Shown here one piece after another: positions 39,393 through 47,791 of a stretch of DNA of 64,000 nucleotides. Both the position numbers and the translations under genes were made by a program. The notes under the pieces were generated by a model, which worked only from the letters and a program-made list of their open reading frames with translations, did not search any database and was not told the DNA's origin. The DNA comes from Leifsonia sp. AG29. Lineage in GTDB: Bacteria; Actinomycetota; Actinomycetes; Actinomycetales; Microbacteriaceae. Where the stretch lies: contig NZ_VMSF01000001.1 of NCBI RefSeq assembly GCF_009765225.1, forward strand, positions 2,728,001-2,792,000, written 5' to 3'. Within the stretch, counting starts at the first letter, position 1; every line of letters starts with the position of its first letter.

Positions 39393-39448
39393 GCAAATAG
39401 ACCACGACGTCGCGCTGCGTTCCTACTCCCCGTCCGCCCTGCCTCCAC

Positions 39449-39462
39449 AGGACCTTCGCCCC
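39449..39462 (+). promoter_or_regulatory. Shared motif upstream of the GH15-zwf operon (DosR-like)
   Basis: AGGACCTTCGCCCC, 50 bp before the GH15 start. The 11 bases GGACCTTCGCC recur exactly upstream of the cupin gene (46954-46967), and a related palindrome precedes the DUF7144-like gene. It matches 10 of 14 core positions of the Mycobacterium DosR box GGGACTWWAGTCCC. Confidence 0.5.
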
Positions 39463-39512
39463 GCCCTCCCGAGCCCTCCCCTGCGACCCTGCAGAGGACG
39501 ACGGAGGCAAAC

Positions 39513-41393
39513 ATGCGTGACGATTATCCGGACATCAGCGGCCATGGGATCATCGGCGACCTGCAGACCGCGGCGCTCATCGACTCGGAGGGGACGGTCG
39601 ACTGGTTCTGCTGTCCGAGGTTCGATTCGCCGAGCGTCTTCGCGTCGTTGCTCGACGCCGAGCAGGGCGGCTTCTTCCGGATCCGACCGGCCGATGAGGG
39701 CTACGTCACGCGGCAGCTCTATCTGCCCAACACGGCCATCCTGATCACGCGCTTCCTCACGGAGGCCGGAGTCGGCGAGGTCATCGACTTCATGCCCGTG
39801 GCCGGCAAGACGGCGACCGAGCGGCACGAACTGGTGCGCATGGTCCGGGTGGTGCGCGGTTCCATGCGCTTCGTCGCCGAGATCCAGCCGCGGTTCGACT
39901 ACGGGCGAGCGCCGCACACCATCGAGGCCAGAGAGAACGGCGCGGTGTTCACCTCCGAGTCCCTCACCCTCACGATGCACCGGATCGGCGACGCGGTCCT
40001 GCATGGCACCGAGCGCGCGGGCCATGCGGAGGTGCTGGAGCACGGAGTACGCGTCACCATCTCCCTGGACGCGGGCGAGATGACCGGGGTGGTGCTGGAA
40101 TCGGGCGGGGTCGAGCCTCGGCAGATCTCCTTCGACGAGCTGCGCCAGACGTTCGAGGAGACCCGCAGCTACTGGCGCAACTGGAACTCCCGCTCGACGT
40201 ACACCGGGCGATGGCGCGAGATGGTGTCCCGCTCGGCGATGACGCTCAAGCTCATGACCTACGCGCCGACCGGCGCGCTCGTCGCGGCGCCGACCTCGGC
40301 CCTCCCCGAGCAGGTGGGCGGCGAGCGCAACTGGGACTATCGCTTCACTTGGGTGCGGGACGCGTCGTTCTCGGTCTACGCGCTGCTCGGCCTGGGGTAC
40401 ACCGATGAGGCCGAAGCGTTCGTGGGCTGGTTGATGGACCGCATCCGGGAGAGCGTCGGGACCGGATCCGGACCGCTGAAGATCATGTACCGGGTCGACG
40501 GTTCCTCGGACCTTGTCGAGGAGACGCTGGACAAGCTCGAGGGCTATCGGGGCTCGAGCCCCGTGCACGTCGGGAACGGCGCAGCCGATCAGCTCCAGCT
40601 CGACATCTACGGGGAGGCGATGGACGCGATCCACGTCGCGGACACCCACGGACTGGAGCTGCCGCACCAGGGCTGGGCCCAGATCGTCGACATGCTGAAC
40701 TGGGTCTGCGAGAACTGGGACCAGCCCGAGGAGGGCATCTGGGAGACCCGGGGAGGACGGCAGGATTTCACCTACGGCCGGTTCATGTGCTGGGTCGCTC
40801 TCGACCGCGGAGTGCGGCTGGCGCGGGGGCACGGCCGGCCGGCACCCCTCTCCGCCTGGATCGAGCAGCGTGATCGGATCTACGACCAGGTGATGACCCG
40901 AGGATGGCATCCGGATCGCGGCGCCTTCGTGCAGCATTACGACACCGACGTGCTCGACGCCTCCCTCCTGCTGATGCCGCTGATGGGATTCGTCGCGCCG
41001 CGCGACCCGATGTGGCTCTCGACGCTCGACGCAATGGAGGGCGAGCTCGTCTCGGACAGCCTGGTGTACCGCTACGACCCGGCCGCGTCGCCGGACGGGT
41101 TGCGCGGCTCCGAGGGCACGTTCACCCTCTGCTCCTTCTTCTACGTGGACGCCCTCGCACGGGCGGGGCGTCTCGACGAGGCTGAGCTCGTCTTCGAGAA
41201 GGCGCTCACCTACTCGAACCATCTGGGCCTGTACTCCGAGGAGATCGGTCTGACCGGCGAGCAGCTCGGCAACTTCCCGCAGGCCTTCAGCCACCTCGCT
41301 CTGATCAACGCCGCCGTCAACCTGGATTATCAGCTCGACCACGGCTCAGGCGATGTGGAGGCGGTGCTCCACAAGGGACGGCGAGCGGAATGA
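39513..41393 (+). CDS. Glycoside hydrolase family 15 protein
   Basis: A 626-residue cytoplasmic GH15 enzyme (trehalase/glucoamylase-like). The N-terminal beta domain starts with [20 protein letters not shown] and contains [19 protein letters not shown]. The (alpha/alpha)6 domain has the substrate-binding [19 protein letters not shown] and the catalytic Glu in [10 protein letters not shown]. Actinobacterial members include trehalases. GGAGG precedes the ATG. Its stop overlaps zwf (ATGA), so it would feed glucose into the pentose phosphate path. Confidence 0.95.
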   Translation: MRDDYPDISGHGIIGDLQTAALIDSEGTVDWFCCPRFDSPSVFASLLDAEQGGFFRIRPADEGYVTRQLYLPNTAILITRFLTEAGVGEVIDFMPVAGKTATERHELVRMVRVVRGSMRFVAEIQPRFDYGRAPHTIEARENGAVFTSESLTLTMHRIGDAVLHGTERAGHAEVLEHGVRVTISLDAGEMTGVVLESGGVEPRQISFDELRQTFEETRSYWRNWNSRSTYTGRWREMVSRSAMTLKLMTYAPTGALVAAPTSALPEQVGGERNWDYRFTWVRDASFSVYALLGLGYTDEAEAFVGWLMDRIRESVGTGSGPLKIMYRVDGSSDLVEETLDKLEGYRGSSPVHVGNGAADQLQLDIYGEAMDAIHVADTHGLELPHQGWAQIVDMLNWVCENWDQPEEGIWETRGGRQDFTYGRFMCWVALDRGVRLARGHGRPAPLSAWIEQRDRIYDQVMTRGWHPDRGAFVQHYDTDVLDASLLLMPLMGFVAPRDPMWLSTLDAMEGELVSDSLVYRYDPAASPDGLRGSEGTFTLCSFFYVDALARAGRLDEAELVFEKALTYSNHLGLYSEEIGLTGEQLGNFPQAFSHLALINAAVNLDYQLDHGSGDVEAVLHKGRRAE

Positions 41394-42814
41394 CCGCCGG
41401 CACGGGCGCTCGGGGCGACGCGCTGGTCGTCTTCGGGATCACGGGTGACCTCGCTCGGGTGATGACCTTCCGATCCCTCTACCGGCTTGAGAAGCGCGGA
41501 ATGCTCGACTTCCCGATCATCGGCGTGGCCTTCGACGACTGGACCATCGACCGTCTCATCCGCCGTGTCCGCGAATCCGTCGCCGCGACGGGAGAGGTGA
41601 TCGACCCGGTCGTTCTCGAGCGGCTTTGCGGGCGGCTGAGCTATGTGCACGGTGATTTCGCCGACGAGGGCACCTACGAGCGAGTCGCCACGGCCGTCGG
41701 CACAGCGACCGCTCCTGTCTATTACCTCGAGACTCCGCCCGGCCTGTTCGGGACGGTCGTGGAGGGGCTCGCGAATGCGGGCCTCGCCGCGCGAGGCCGA
41801 TTCGTGATCGAGAAGCCTTTCGGACACGATCTCGCGTCGGCCCGGGATCTCGCCGCCGACCTGCATCAGTACGTCGACGAGTCGCAGCTGTACCGGATCG
41901 ACCACTACCTCGGGAAGATGGGGCTCGAGGAGATCATCTACCTTCGGTTCGCGAACGCGATGCTCGAGCCCGTGTGGAACCGCAATTACATCGACTGCGT
42001 GCAGATCACCATGGCCGAAGACTTCGGCATCGCGGGGCGCGGAGGCTTCTACGAACCGGTCGGAGCGCTGCGCGACGTCGTCGTGAACCACCTCATGCAG
42101 CTGCTCGCTGCCGTGGCGATGGAGGCGCCGTCCCACGGCGACGTCGGCACCTTCAAGGACATGCAGACCTCGGTCTTCCGCTCGATGGTGGACGCCGACC
42201 CCGCACGATATGTGCGCGGTCAGTTCTCGGGATACCGCGAGGTAGACGGGGTCGCGGCCGATTCCACCACCGAGACCTTCTGCGCGCTCGAGCTGCAGAT
42301 CGAGAACTGGCGTTGGTCGGGCGTCCCCTTCTTCATCCGCACCGGCAAGCTGCTGCCCGTCACCCAGACCGAGGTGCGGCTGGTGTTCAAGCACCCGCCC
42401 CGGCTCGGGTTCGGGCTGCGACGCACCGACAGCGAACCCGACCAGTTCGTGATCCGGCTCGACCCCACCACGGGCCTCCGCATCGTGCTGAACGCGCAGC
42501 GCGCGGACGCCGAGACGCCCAGTCCGGTGGAGTTCGATATGGAATTCGCGGCGGAAGGCGGCGAGGGCCCGACCCCGTACGAAGTGCTTCTGCTCGCTGC
42601 GATCGAGGGCCGCGCGGGACGCTTCGGCCGCCAGGACACGGTCGAGGAGGCGTGGCGCGTCATGCAGCCGCTCATCGACGCCCCGCCGCCCGTGCAGACG
42701 TACGCGACCGGGACATGGGGACCAGACGGATCCGCTGCGCTCGTGGCCGAGCACGGCGGATGGCGCAACCCCTGGATCCCACAGCCCGGCGCGCCAGAAG
42801 CGCCTGTGCGGTGA
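41390..42814 (+). CDS. zwf: Glucose-6-phosphate dehydrogenase
   Basis: A 474-residue NADP-dependent enzyme making 6-phosphogluconolactone and NADPH. The nucleotide-binding GITGDLA is at the N-terminus (residues 14-20), and the catalytic RIDHYLGK is at residues 169-176. [12 protein letters not shown] lies in the C-terminal domain. The usual FGATGDLA…K is slightly altered ([13 protein letters not shown]). Second gene of the GH15 operon. It may be an accessory paralogue, since a housekeeping zwf-opcA cluster is not in this window. Confidence 0.95.
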   Translation: MTAGTGARGDALVVFGITGDLARVMTFRSLYRLEKRGMLDFPIIGVAFDDWTIDRLIRRVRESVAATGEVIDPVVLERLCGRLSYVHGDFADEGTYERVATAVGTATAPVYYLETPPGLFGTVVEGLANAGLAARGRFVIEKPFGHDLASARDLAADLHQYVDESQLYRIDHYLGKMGLEEIIYLRFANAMLEPVWNRNYIDCVQITMAEDFGIAGRGGFYEPVGALRDVVVNHLMQLLAAVAMEAPSHGDVGTFKDMQTSVFRSMVDADPARYVRGQFSGYREVDGVAADSTTETFCALELQIENWRWSGVPFFIRTGKLLPVTQTEVRLVFKHPPRLGFGLRRTDSEPDQFVIRLDPTTGLRIVLNAQRADAETPSPVEFDMEFAAEGGEGPTPYEVLLLAAIEGRAGRFGRQDTVEEAWRVMQPLIDAPPPVQTYATGTWGPDGSAALVAEHGGWRNPWIPQPGAPEAPVR

Positions 42815-42858
42815 CCGATGTTGAACGACGAAGTACTGACTGAGCGAGGAGAAGTCCG

Positions 42859-44604
42859 ATGAAGGTCATCATCGTGGGTGGAGTGGCGGGCGGCGCTTCC
42901 TGCGCCGCACGTCTGCGGCGGTTGGACGAGGATTCCGAGATCATCATGGTCGAGAAGGGGCCGTACGTGTCGTTCGCGAACTGCGGACTGCCGTACCACG
43001 TCGGCGACGTGATCGAGCACGAGTCGGATCTGCTCGTAGCGAGCGAGCGATTGTTCCGCGAGCATTTCCGCGTGGATTGCCGCACCGGGTGCGAGGCGGT
43101 CCGCGTCGATCCTGAGGCCAAGACCATCGACCTGCGGGATTCCGCCACCGGCCAGGTGACGACCGAGTCGTACGACAAGCTGGTTCTGGCACCGGGGGCT
43201 CGGTCGATAAGACCCCCGATCCCCGGCATCGACCTGGATGGAATCTTCCAGGTCCGAACGGTGCCCGACGCGCGGGAGATCCGGCAGTGGATCGAGCGCG
43301 GGACCAGCTTGCTCGCCGGCATGGAGAAGTACTCCGGATTCCAGACCGTTCGGCCCAAGATGCACGCCGTCGTCGTGGGCGGAGGATTCATCGGCCTCGA
43401 GATGGCCGAGAACCTCGTCGCTCGAGGATTCGATGTCACGGTCATCGAACTGGCCGATCAGGTGCTCGGCCCTCTCGATCCCGAGTACGGCAACCTCGTG
43501 CGCGACTTCCTCGAGTTGCACGGCGTCCATGTCGTGGTCGGGGACGCGGTGGCGCGGTTCGACCGGAATGACGGGGGCGAGGCGATGACCGTCACGACTC
43601 AGTCAGGCTCGTCCCACCCCGCCGATCTCGTGATCCTGTCCCTCGGCGTCCGTCCGGACACCGAGCTCGCACGCCAGGCCGGCCTCGACATCGGCGAGCG
43701 CGGCGGCATCCGGGTCGACGAGCACATGCGCACCAGCGACCCCGACATCTTCGCGGTCGGCGACGCCGTCGAGGTGCGCGACTTCGTGACCGGGGAGTGG
43801 AGCCTCATCGCCCTCGCGGGACCGGCGAACCGGCAGGCGCGGATCGCGGCCGACGTCATCGCAGGACGCGACTCGGCATTCCGAGGCACGCAAGGCACCT
43901 CGATCGTGGGGCTGTTCGGCGACGCGATCGCCTGGACGGGCGCGAGTGAGAAGACCCTGAGGAGGCTCGGAGACAGCGACTACGAGAAGGTCTACCTCTA
44001 CCCGAATTCCCACGCCGGGTACTACCCCGGGGCGAGACCCATCGCGATGAAGCTCATCTTCCGCAAGTCCGATGGGCGCGTGCTCGGCGCGCAGGCCGCC
44101 GGTGAGGACGGGGTGGACAAACGCATCAGCCACATCGCTCTGGCGATCCAACTCGGGGCGACCGTGTACGACCTCGAGCAGGCGGAACTGTGCTACTCGC
44201 CGCCGTACGGAAGCGCGAAGGACCCGATCAACTTCGCCGGTATGGTGGCGGCCGATGTGCTGCGCGGCGACTTGCCGGTGAGCCACTGGGAGTCCATCGG
44301 AGAAGGATTCGTGCTCGACGTGCGCGAGCGTCCCGAGCTGGCGGTCGAGAGCGTGCCGGGAGCGCTGAACATCCCTGTGGGCCAGCTCCGCGAGCGAATC
44401 GACGAGGTGCCCCGCGACCGGCCGGTGAACGTGGTGTGCCGCTCCGGACAGCGCGCCTACACCGCCTCCCGCATGCTGCGCCAGCGCGGTATCGATGCCC
44501 GTGTGATCTCGGGTGGCATGCTCTCGCGGGCGATCGTGAACGTCCCGCGCGGCGACCGCGGAGGGCGCGGCGCTGACCGCACCGCTCCGGTTCAGAGTGC
44601 GTAG
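42859..44604 (+). CDS. CoA-disulfide-reductase-like flavoprotein fused to rhodanese
   Basis: A 581-residue protein: FAD domain (VGGVAGGASCAARLRR), the single active-site Cys42 in SFANCGLPY as in CoA-disulfide reductases, NAD-binding VVGGGFIGLEMAENL, a dimerisation domain, and a C-terminal rhodanese domain with Cys527 in CRSGQR. This fusion (CoADR-RHD) uses NAD(P)H to reduce CoA disulfide, persulfide or polysulfide. It follows zwf by 44 bp with GAGGAG upstream, so NADPH from zwf could drive it. The exact substrate is not determinable. Confidence 0.93.
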   Translation: MKVIIVGGVAGGASCAARLRRLDEDSEIIMVEKGPYVSFANCGLPYHVGDVIEHESDLLVASERLFREHFRVDCRTGCEAVRVDPEAKTIDLRDSATGQVTTESYDKLVLAPGARSIRPPIPGIDLDGIFQVRTVPDAREIRQWIERGTSLLAGMEKYSGFQTVRPKMHAVVVGGGFIGLEMAENLVARGFDVTVIELADQVLGPLDPEYGNLVRDFLELHGVHVVVGDAVARFDRNDGGEAMTVTTQSGSSHPADLVILSLGVRPDTELARQAGLDIGERGGIRVDEHMRTSDPDIFAVGDAVEVRDFVTGEWSLIALAGPANRQARIAADVIAGRDSAFRGTQGTSIVGLFGDAIAWTGASEKTLRRLGDSDYEKVYLYPNSHAGYYPGARPIAMKLIFRKSDGRVLGAQAAGEDGVDKRISHIALAIQLGATVYDLEQAELCYSPPYGSAKDPINFAGMVAADVLRGDLPVSHWESIGEGFVLDVRERPELAVESVPGALNIPVGQLRERIDEVPRDRPVNVVCRSGQRAYTASRMLRQRGIDARVISGGMLSRAIVNVPRGDRGGRGADRTAPVQSA

Positions 44605-44659
44605 CGGCCCCGGGCTCTGCCAGGGCGTCGATGGTGACGAACAGGACCGTCGGCCTGTG

Positions 44660-44827
44660 TCAGACGGACTTCTTCCTCCGCGCGCTCCGCCGGACGAAAC
44701 CGAAGACGAGCGTGCCGATGAAGAGGATGATGCCGATGATCGCGAGCCAGAGCAGACCTTTGATGGCGAACCCGACGACGGCGAGCACGGCCCACACCAC
44801 GAGAAGGATCACGATCACTGTCAACAT
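44660..44827 (-). CDS. Small hydrophobic membrane protein, 55 aa
   Basis: Two hydrophobic helices (about residues 2-20 and 22-43) and a basic tail (RRSARRKKSV). Short hydrophobic proteins like this are common in actinobacteria and often stress-linked. ATG at 44825-44827; a GTG three codons earlier is possible. No clear Shine-Dalgarno is visible, so the start is uncertain. Confidence 0.55.
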   Translation of the reverse strand: MLTVIVILLVVWAVLAVVGFAIKGLLWLAIIGIILFIGTLVFGFVRRSARRKKSV

Positions 44828-45018
44828 GATGCTCACGGTACGCGCGAAACGGTCCGCTGGTGGCCATCGCGGCAAGATCGGGATCTCTCTGCCGCGCAGC
44901 AGTCGGCACGATCGCTCGAGCCGTGCCTGTTCGCGCCCGGCATCGCTGCCGTAGCCTCGGGGCAACACGGCTCGGCGCGGACGCGGTGTCGCTACGGGCT
45001 TCCGGCGGAAGGGGTCGA

Positions 45019-45687
45019 ATGCTGGGCGTCATCGGGCAGCTGCTGCCGTTGGCGATCGCGGTCGCGCTGAGTTCCGTCCCGATCTTGGCCGCGCTGGTGC
45101 TGCTTCTGGAGGCGAAGCGGCCGCTGGTGCCGACCCTGTTCGTCGTCGGCTACCTGGTCGGCCTGGTGGTGATCACCTCGCTGTTCGCGATCTTCCTGCA
45201 CGCCGTGCCGGCCGACACGTCCACCGGTGCCCCACCGGTCGTGGGCGTCCTGGAGATCGTTGCAGGCATCGCCCTGCTCGTCTATGCGGGGATCGAGGTG
45301 CGGCGGCGGCGACGGAAACCGGAGCGCGAATCGCTCCCGCGCTGGATGGTGGCCCTCGGCCGGATGCGACCGGCGGCCGCGCTGGGACTCGGCCTCGCTC
45401 TCACCGTCCGGCCCAAGTCCATCCTGCTCGCCATCGCCGCGGGACTGGTGATCGGGCCGGCTCAACTCCCCGCCGCGCAGGATGCCGTCGCCATCGCTGT
45501 GTTCGTGGTCATCGGGGCGAGCTCCGTCGGCGGCCCGGCGCTGTTCGCCGTGGCCAGACCGGACGCGGCGCGACCGGCGCTCTCCGCCGCGCAAGGGTGG
45601 CTGCTCCGCAACGACACCACGGTCGCGATCGTGGTCGCGGCGGTGATCGGGACCGTCATCCTGGGCAACGGCCTCACCCGCCTCTGA
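45019..45687 (+). CDS. GAP (Sap-like) family membrane protein
   Basis: A 222-residue six-helix protein of the GAP/Sap (peptidoglycolipid-addressing) type: LPLAIAVALSSVPILAALVL at the start, GLALTVRPKSILLAIAAGLV in the middle. Mycobacterial relatives help export glycolipids; the role here is unknown. GGAAGGGG precedes the ATG. Confidence 0.8.
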   Translation: MLGVIGQLLPLAIAVALSSVPILAALVLLLEAKRPLVPTLFVVGYLVGLVVITSLFAIFLHAVPADTSTGAPPVVGVLEIVAGIALLVYAGIEVRRRRRKPERESLPRWMVALGRMRPAAALGLGLALTVRPKSILLAIAAGLVIGPAQLPAAQDAVAIAVFVVIGASSVGGPALFAVARPDAARPALSAAQGWLLRNDTTVAIVVAAVIGTVILGNGLTRL

Positions 45688-45920
45688 CCCAGGCGCAGCT
45701 GGTCTGGCCGAACCCCGAACTCTTCATCGACTCCCCCGATCCGCAGCTCAGGAGCGGGATCGGCGTCAACCTCGACCCCGCGCGCCGCTGACCGCTCCGG
45801 CGACAGCCGGGACCTTTCATCGGCTGACCTGGGTCTTTGGTCCCTGCCCGCACGTGCCCGCGAGCGCGACCATGGGGGTGCGGCCACCAGGTCGTGAACG
45901 GCGGGTTGAAGGAGATCATC
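45688..45920. other. Upstream region of the DUF7144-like gene
   Basis: About 230 bp without a supported gene. It contains the DosR-like elements (45809-45844) and the ribosome site of the next gene. Confidence 0.6.
45809..45844 (+). promoter_or_regulatory. DosR/DevR-like boxes upstream of the DUF7144-like gene
   Basis: GGGTCTTTGGTCCC (45831-45844) matches 12 of 14 core positions of the DosR box GGGACTWWAGTCCC. A weaker half-like copy, GGGACCTTTC, starts at 45809. They lie 77-112 bp before the start codon, and the two copies are 22 bp apart (two helical turns). Confidence 0.6.
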
Positions 45921-46343
45921 ATGGCCGGAACGAACATGAATACACGACGTGAGCCGACCGAGGTCACGGGGTGGACGGGATGGATCGCGTTCGCCTCCTT
46001 CGTCATGATGCTGAGCGGAGCGCTCAGCCTGCTCACGGGCTTCTTCGCCGTGATCCGCAACAACTGGACCATGTGGAACAACAACGGCGCGCCCTTCGGC
46101 ACGACCTACTGGTGGGGCTGGTGGACGATGATCGTCGGCGTGGTCGTCATCGCGATCGGCGCAGCGCTGATGCGCGGGAGCATGTTCGCGCGGACGGTGG
46201 CGGTCTTCGTCGCCGGCGGCAGCCTGATCAGCCAGTTCCTCTCGCTGAACGTGGCCCCGTTCTGGTCCCTCACGATCATCGCCATCGATGTCGTGGTCAT
46301 CTGGGCCGTCATGATGCACGGGCGGGAGTTGCGCGACGCCTGA
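45921..46343 (+). CDS. DUF7144-like four-helix membrane protein
   Basis: A 140-residue membrane protein: TGWIAFASFVMMLSGALSLL, FFAVIRNNW, a Trp-rich TYWWGWWTMIVGVVVIAIGA and two further helices. The layout fits the actinobacterial DUF7144 family, members of which occur in stress or hypoxia regulons. AAGGAG precedes the ATG. Function unknown. Followed by a strong bidirectional terminator. Confidence 0.8.
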   Translation: MAGTNMNTRREPTEVTGWTGWIAFASFVMMLSGALSLLTGFFAVIRNNWTMWNNNGAPFGTTYWWGWWTMIVGVVVIAIGAALMRGSMFARTVAVFVAGGSLISQFLSLNVAPFWSLTIIAIDVVVIWAVMMHGRELRDA

Positions 46344-46372
46344 TCCCGCCGCTCCTCCGATCACGGCAGACC

Positions 46373-46412
46373 GATCACGGCCGCCGCTGCACCTGCAGCG
46401 GCGGCCGTGATC
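46373..46412. terminator. Strong bidirectional terminator
   Basis: A perfect 19-bp stem (GATCACGGCCGCCGCTGCA and its complement) around a CC dinucleotide, between the convergent DUF7144-like and cupin genes. It is the longest perfect inverted repeat I saw in the window. Confidence 0.9.
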
Positions 46413-46895
46413 TTAGTTCGCGTCCGCTGCGTGCCGGTCGGGCTCGCCTTCGCCTGATTGAACGGTCCACGCCGGCGGCTCGTCCGCCCCGGACGACTCG
46501 TCCCGCGCCGCGTCCGCGCTGGTCCGCTGGACCACTCCGGCCGCGTGGTGCGGCGGCGCGTAGACCGTGTAGAGCCGCAGCGGTCCGTCGCCGGTGTTGA
46601 TGACGTCATGCCAGGTGCCGGCGGGGACCTGGATGGACCAGCCGTCGGTGACGTCCTTCTCGAAGTCGAGCCGGTCCTCGGCGGGGCCCATGACCGCGCG
46701 CCCGCGTCCGTCGTCGACGCGGAGGAACTGATCCGTCGCCGGGTGGCACTCCAGACCGATCGATTCTCCGACGGGAATGGTCATCAGCGTGACCTGCAGA
46801 TACTCGCCGGTCCACGCGACCGTTCGGTAGGTCTCGTTGTCCGTGGTGGCGCGTTCGATATCGAACGCGTCGGGTCGTGGCCCGATGTCATTCAT
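46413..46895 (-). CDS. Cupin-domain protein, 160 aa
   Basis: A single cupin: VGESIGLECHPATDQFLRVD (motif 1, with His and Gln/Glu) and VPAGTWHDVINTG (motif 2 His). The C-terminal 40 residues are polar and unstructured. Similar proteins are annotated as mannose-6-phosphate-isomerase-like cupins of unknown function. ATG at 46893-46895 with AGGAG upstream. A copy of the GGACCTTCGCC motif lies 59 bp upstream. Confidence 0.85.
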   Translation of the reverse strand: MNDIGPRPDAFDIERATTDNETYRTVAWTGEYLQVTLMTIPVGESIGLECHPATDQFLRVDDGRGRAVMGPAEDRLDFEKDVTDGWSIQVPAGTWHDVINTGDGPLRLYTVYAPPHHAAGVVQRTSADAARDESSGADEPPAWTVQSGEGEPDRHAADAN

Positions 46896-46953
46896 GGGCG
46901 TTCTCCTGTCTCTCGTGGTGAACACCGCACCGCACGCGCCCACCCGCCGGTCA

Positions 46954-46967
46954 GAGGCGAAGGTCCC
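46954..46967 (-). promoter_or_regulatory. Shared motif upstream of the cupin gene (DosR-like)
   Basis: On the minus strand GGGACCTTCGCCTC, sharing GGACCTTCGCC with the site before the GH15 operon and 10 of 14 core positions with the DosR box. It is 59 bp before the cupin start. Confidence 0.5.
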
Positions 46968-46993
46968 CCTCCCCCCGATTCCGCCGGCCAGCC

Positions 46994-47212
46994 TCAGCGA
47001 CGGAAGGGCCCGTTGTGATCAGGTCCGGGGCTGAAGAGCTCCTCGATGGGCTTGCCGAATACGGCGGAGATCCGGAACGCGAGCGGGAGGGACGGGTCGT
47101 ATTTTCCGGTCTCGATCGCGACGACGGTCTGACGTGAGACGCCGAGGCGCTCGGCGAGCGCCGCCTGGGTCCAGCCGCGCGCCTCCCGCTCGGTTCGAAC
47201 GAGGTTGTCCAT
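46994..47212 (-). CDS. Small XRE-type HTH regulator, 72 aa
   Basis: A compact Cro/C1-type HTH (EARGWTQAALAERLGVSRQT VVAIETGKYDPSLPLAFRI, about residues 10-48), ending with FGKPIEELF. This type usually pairs with a small membrane protein, here encoded just upstream with a 1-nt overlap (TGATG). It probably represses its own operon. Confidence 0.9.
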   Translation of the reverse strand: MDNLVRTEREARGWTQAALAERLGVSRQTVVAIETGKYDPSLPLAFRISAVFGKPIEELFSPGPDHNGPFRR

Positions 47213-47628
47213 CAGGCGGTGGGTGCACCGACGAGGAGATTGGTGACCTCCCACGACAGCACGCCCACCACGGCGATCAGCCACCCGCCGTTCGGCACGG
47301 GGAGGCCGGTCGAACCGAGCGTCCCCAGGGTCACGGCCGCGACGGTCGAGACGGTGAAACCGACGGCCAGACCCGGGAAGAAGAGCTTGCGCTGGTATTC
47401 GTCCATCTCGCGGACGCGTCGCGCGACGATGACGACCATCCAGATCAGCGGGAGGATCGGCAGAAGCGCCCAGAGCACGCGCCACGAACCCGAGGCGTGG
47501 CCCCAGAAGTACAGCGCGACGTTGGTGAGCAGGAGGAGCGCGGCCGCCGCCCAGAGCTGCACCCGGAACCGCCGCCGACGGCGGAGTTCGGTCGGCGACT
47601 CGTCACGTGTGTCAAGTTTCTTTGTCAC
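47212..47628 (-). CDS. Membrane protein partner of the HTH regulator, 138 aa
   Basis: Four hydrophobic segments (about residues 22-42, 48-68, 84-104, 112-132) with a charged VARRVREMDEYQRKLFFPGL loop between the second and third. The GTG start is at 47626-47628. Such HTH/membrane pairs are widespread in Gram-positives, where the membrane protein may influence the regulator. No enzymatic motif. Confidence 0.75.
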   Translation of the reverse strand: MTKKLDTRDESPTELRRRRRFRVQLWAAAALLLLTNVALYFWGHASGSWRVLWALLPILPLIWMVVIVARRVREMDEYQRKLFFPGLAVGFTVSTVAAVTLGTLGSTGLPVPNGGWLIAVVGVLSWEVTNLLVGAPTA

Positions 47629-47672
47629 GTTTCGAGGGTAGGCGCGGTCCACCCAAAGAGTCAAGGTTCCTT
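47614..47672. promoter_or_regulatory. Paired AAG(G)-N-(C)CTT sites at the HTH/membrane operon
   Basis: AAGGTTCCTT (47663-47672) and AAGTTTCTT (47614-47622) are small inverted repeats about 50 bp apart, each preceded by GTC. On the minus strand TTGACT and TACCCT (18 bp apart) form a promoter adjoining the first site. They are likely autoregulatory operators of the small HTH protein. Confidence 0.5.
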
Positions 47673-47702
47673 TACATGGTGCATTCTCGGCCGATTGCGC
47701 AG

Positions 47703-47770
47703 ATGCAACAGTTGCATATCGCACATATCGGTATTGAGTGGAAGGGGCCCCGGGCGTTCCGTGGGCCCCT
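47703..47770. promoter_or_regulatory. Operator and leader hairpin upstream of the cation antiporter
   Basis: ATGCAAC-A-GTTGCAT (47703-47717) is a perfect 15-bp palindrome of the kind bound by ArsR/SmtB metal sensors. CATATCG is then repeated directly (47715 and 47724). A leader hairpin follows, AGGGGCCC (47743-47750) with GGGCCCCT (47763-47770), just before the ribosome site. Confidence 0.5.
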
Positions 47771-47791
47771 GAAGGAATGGAGGTGCACGGC

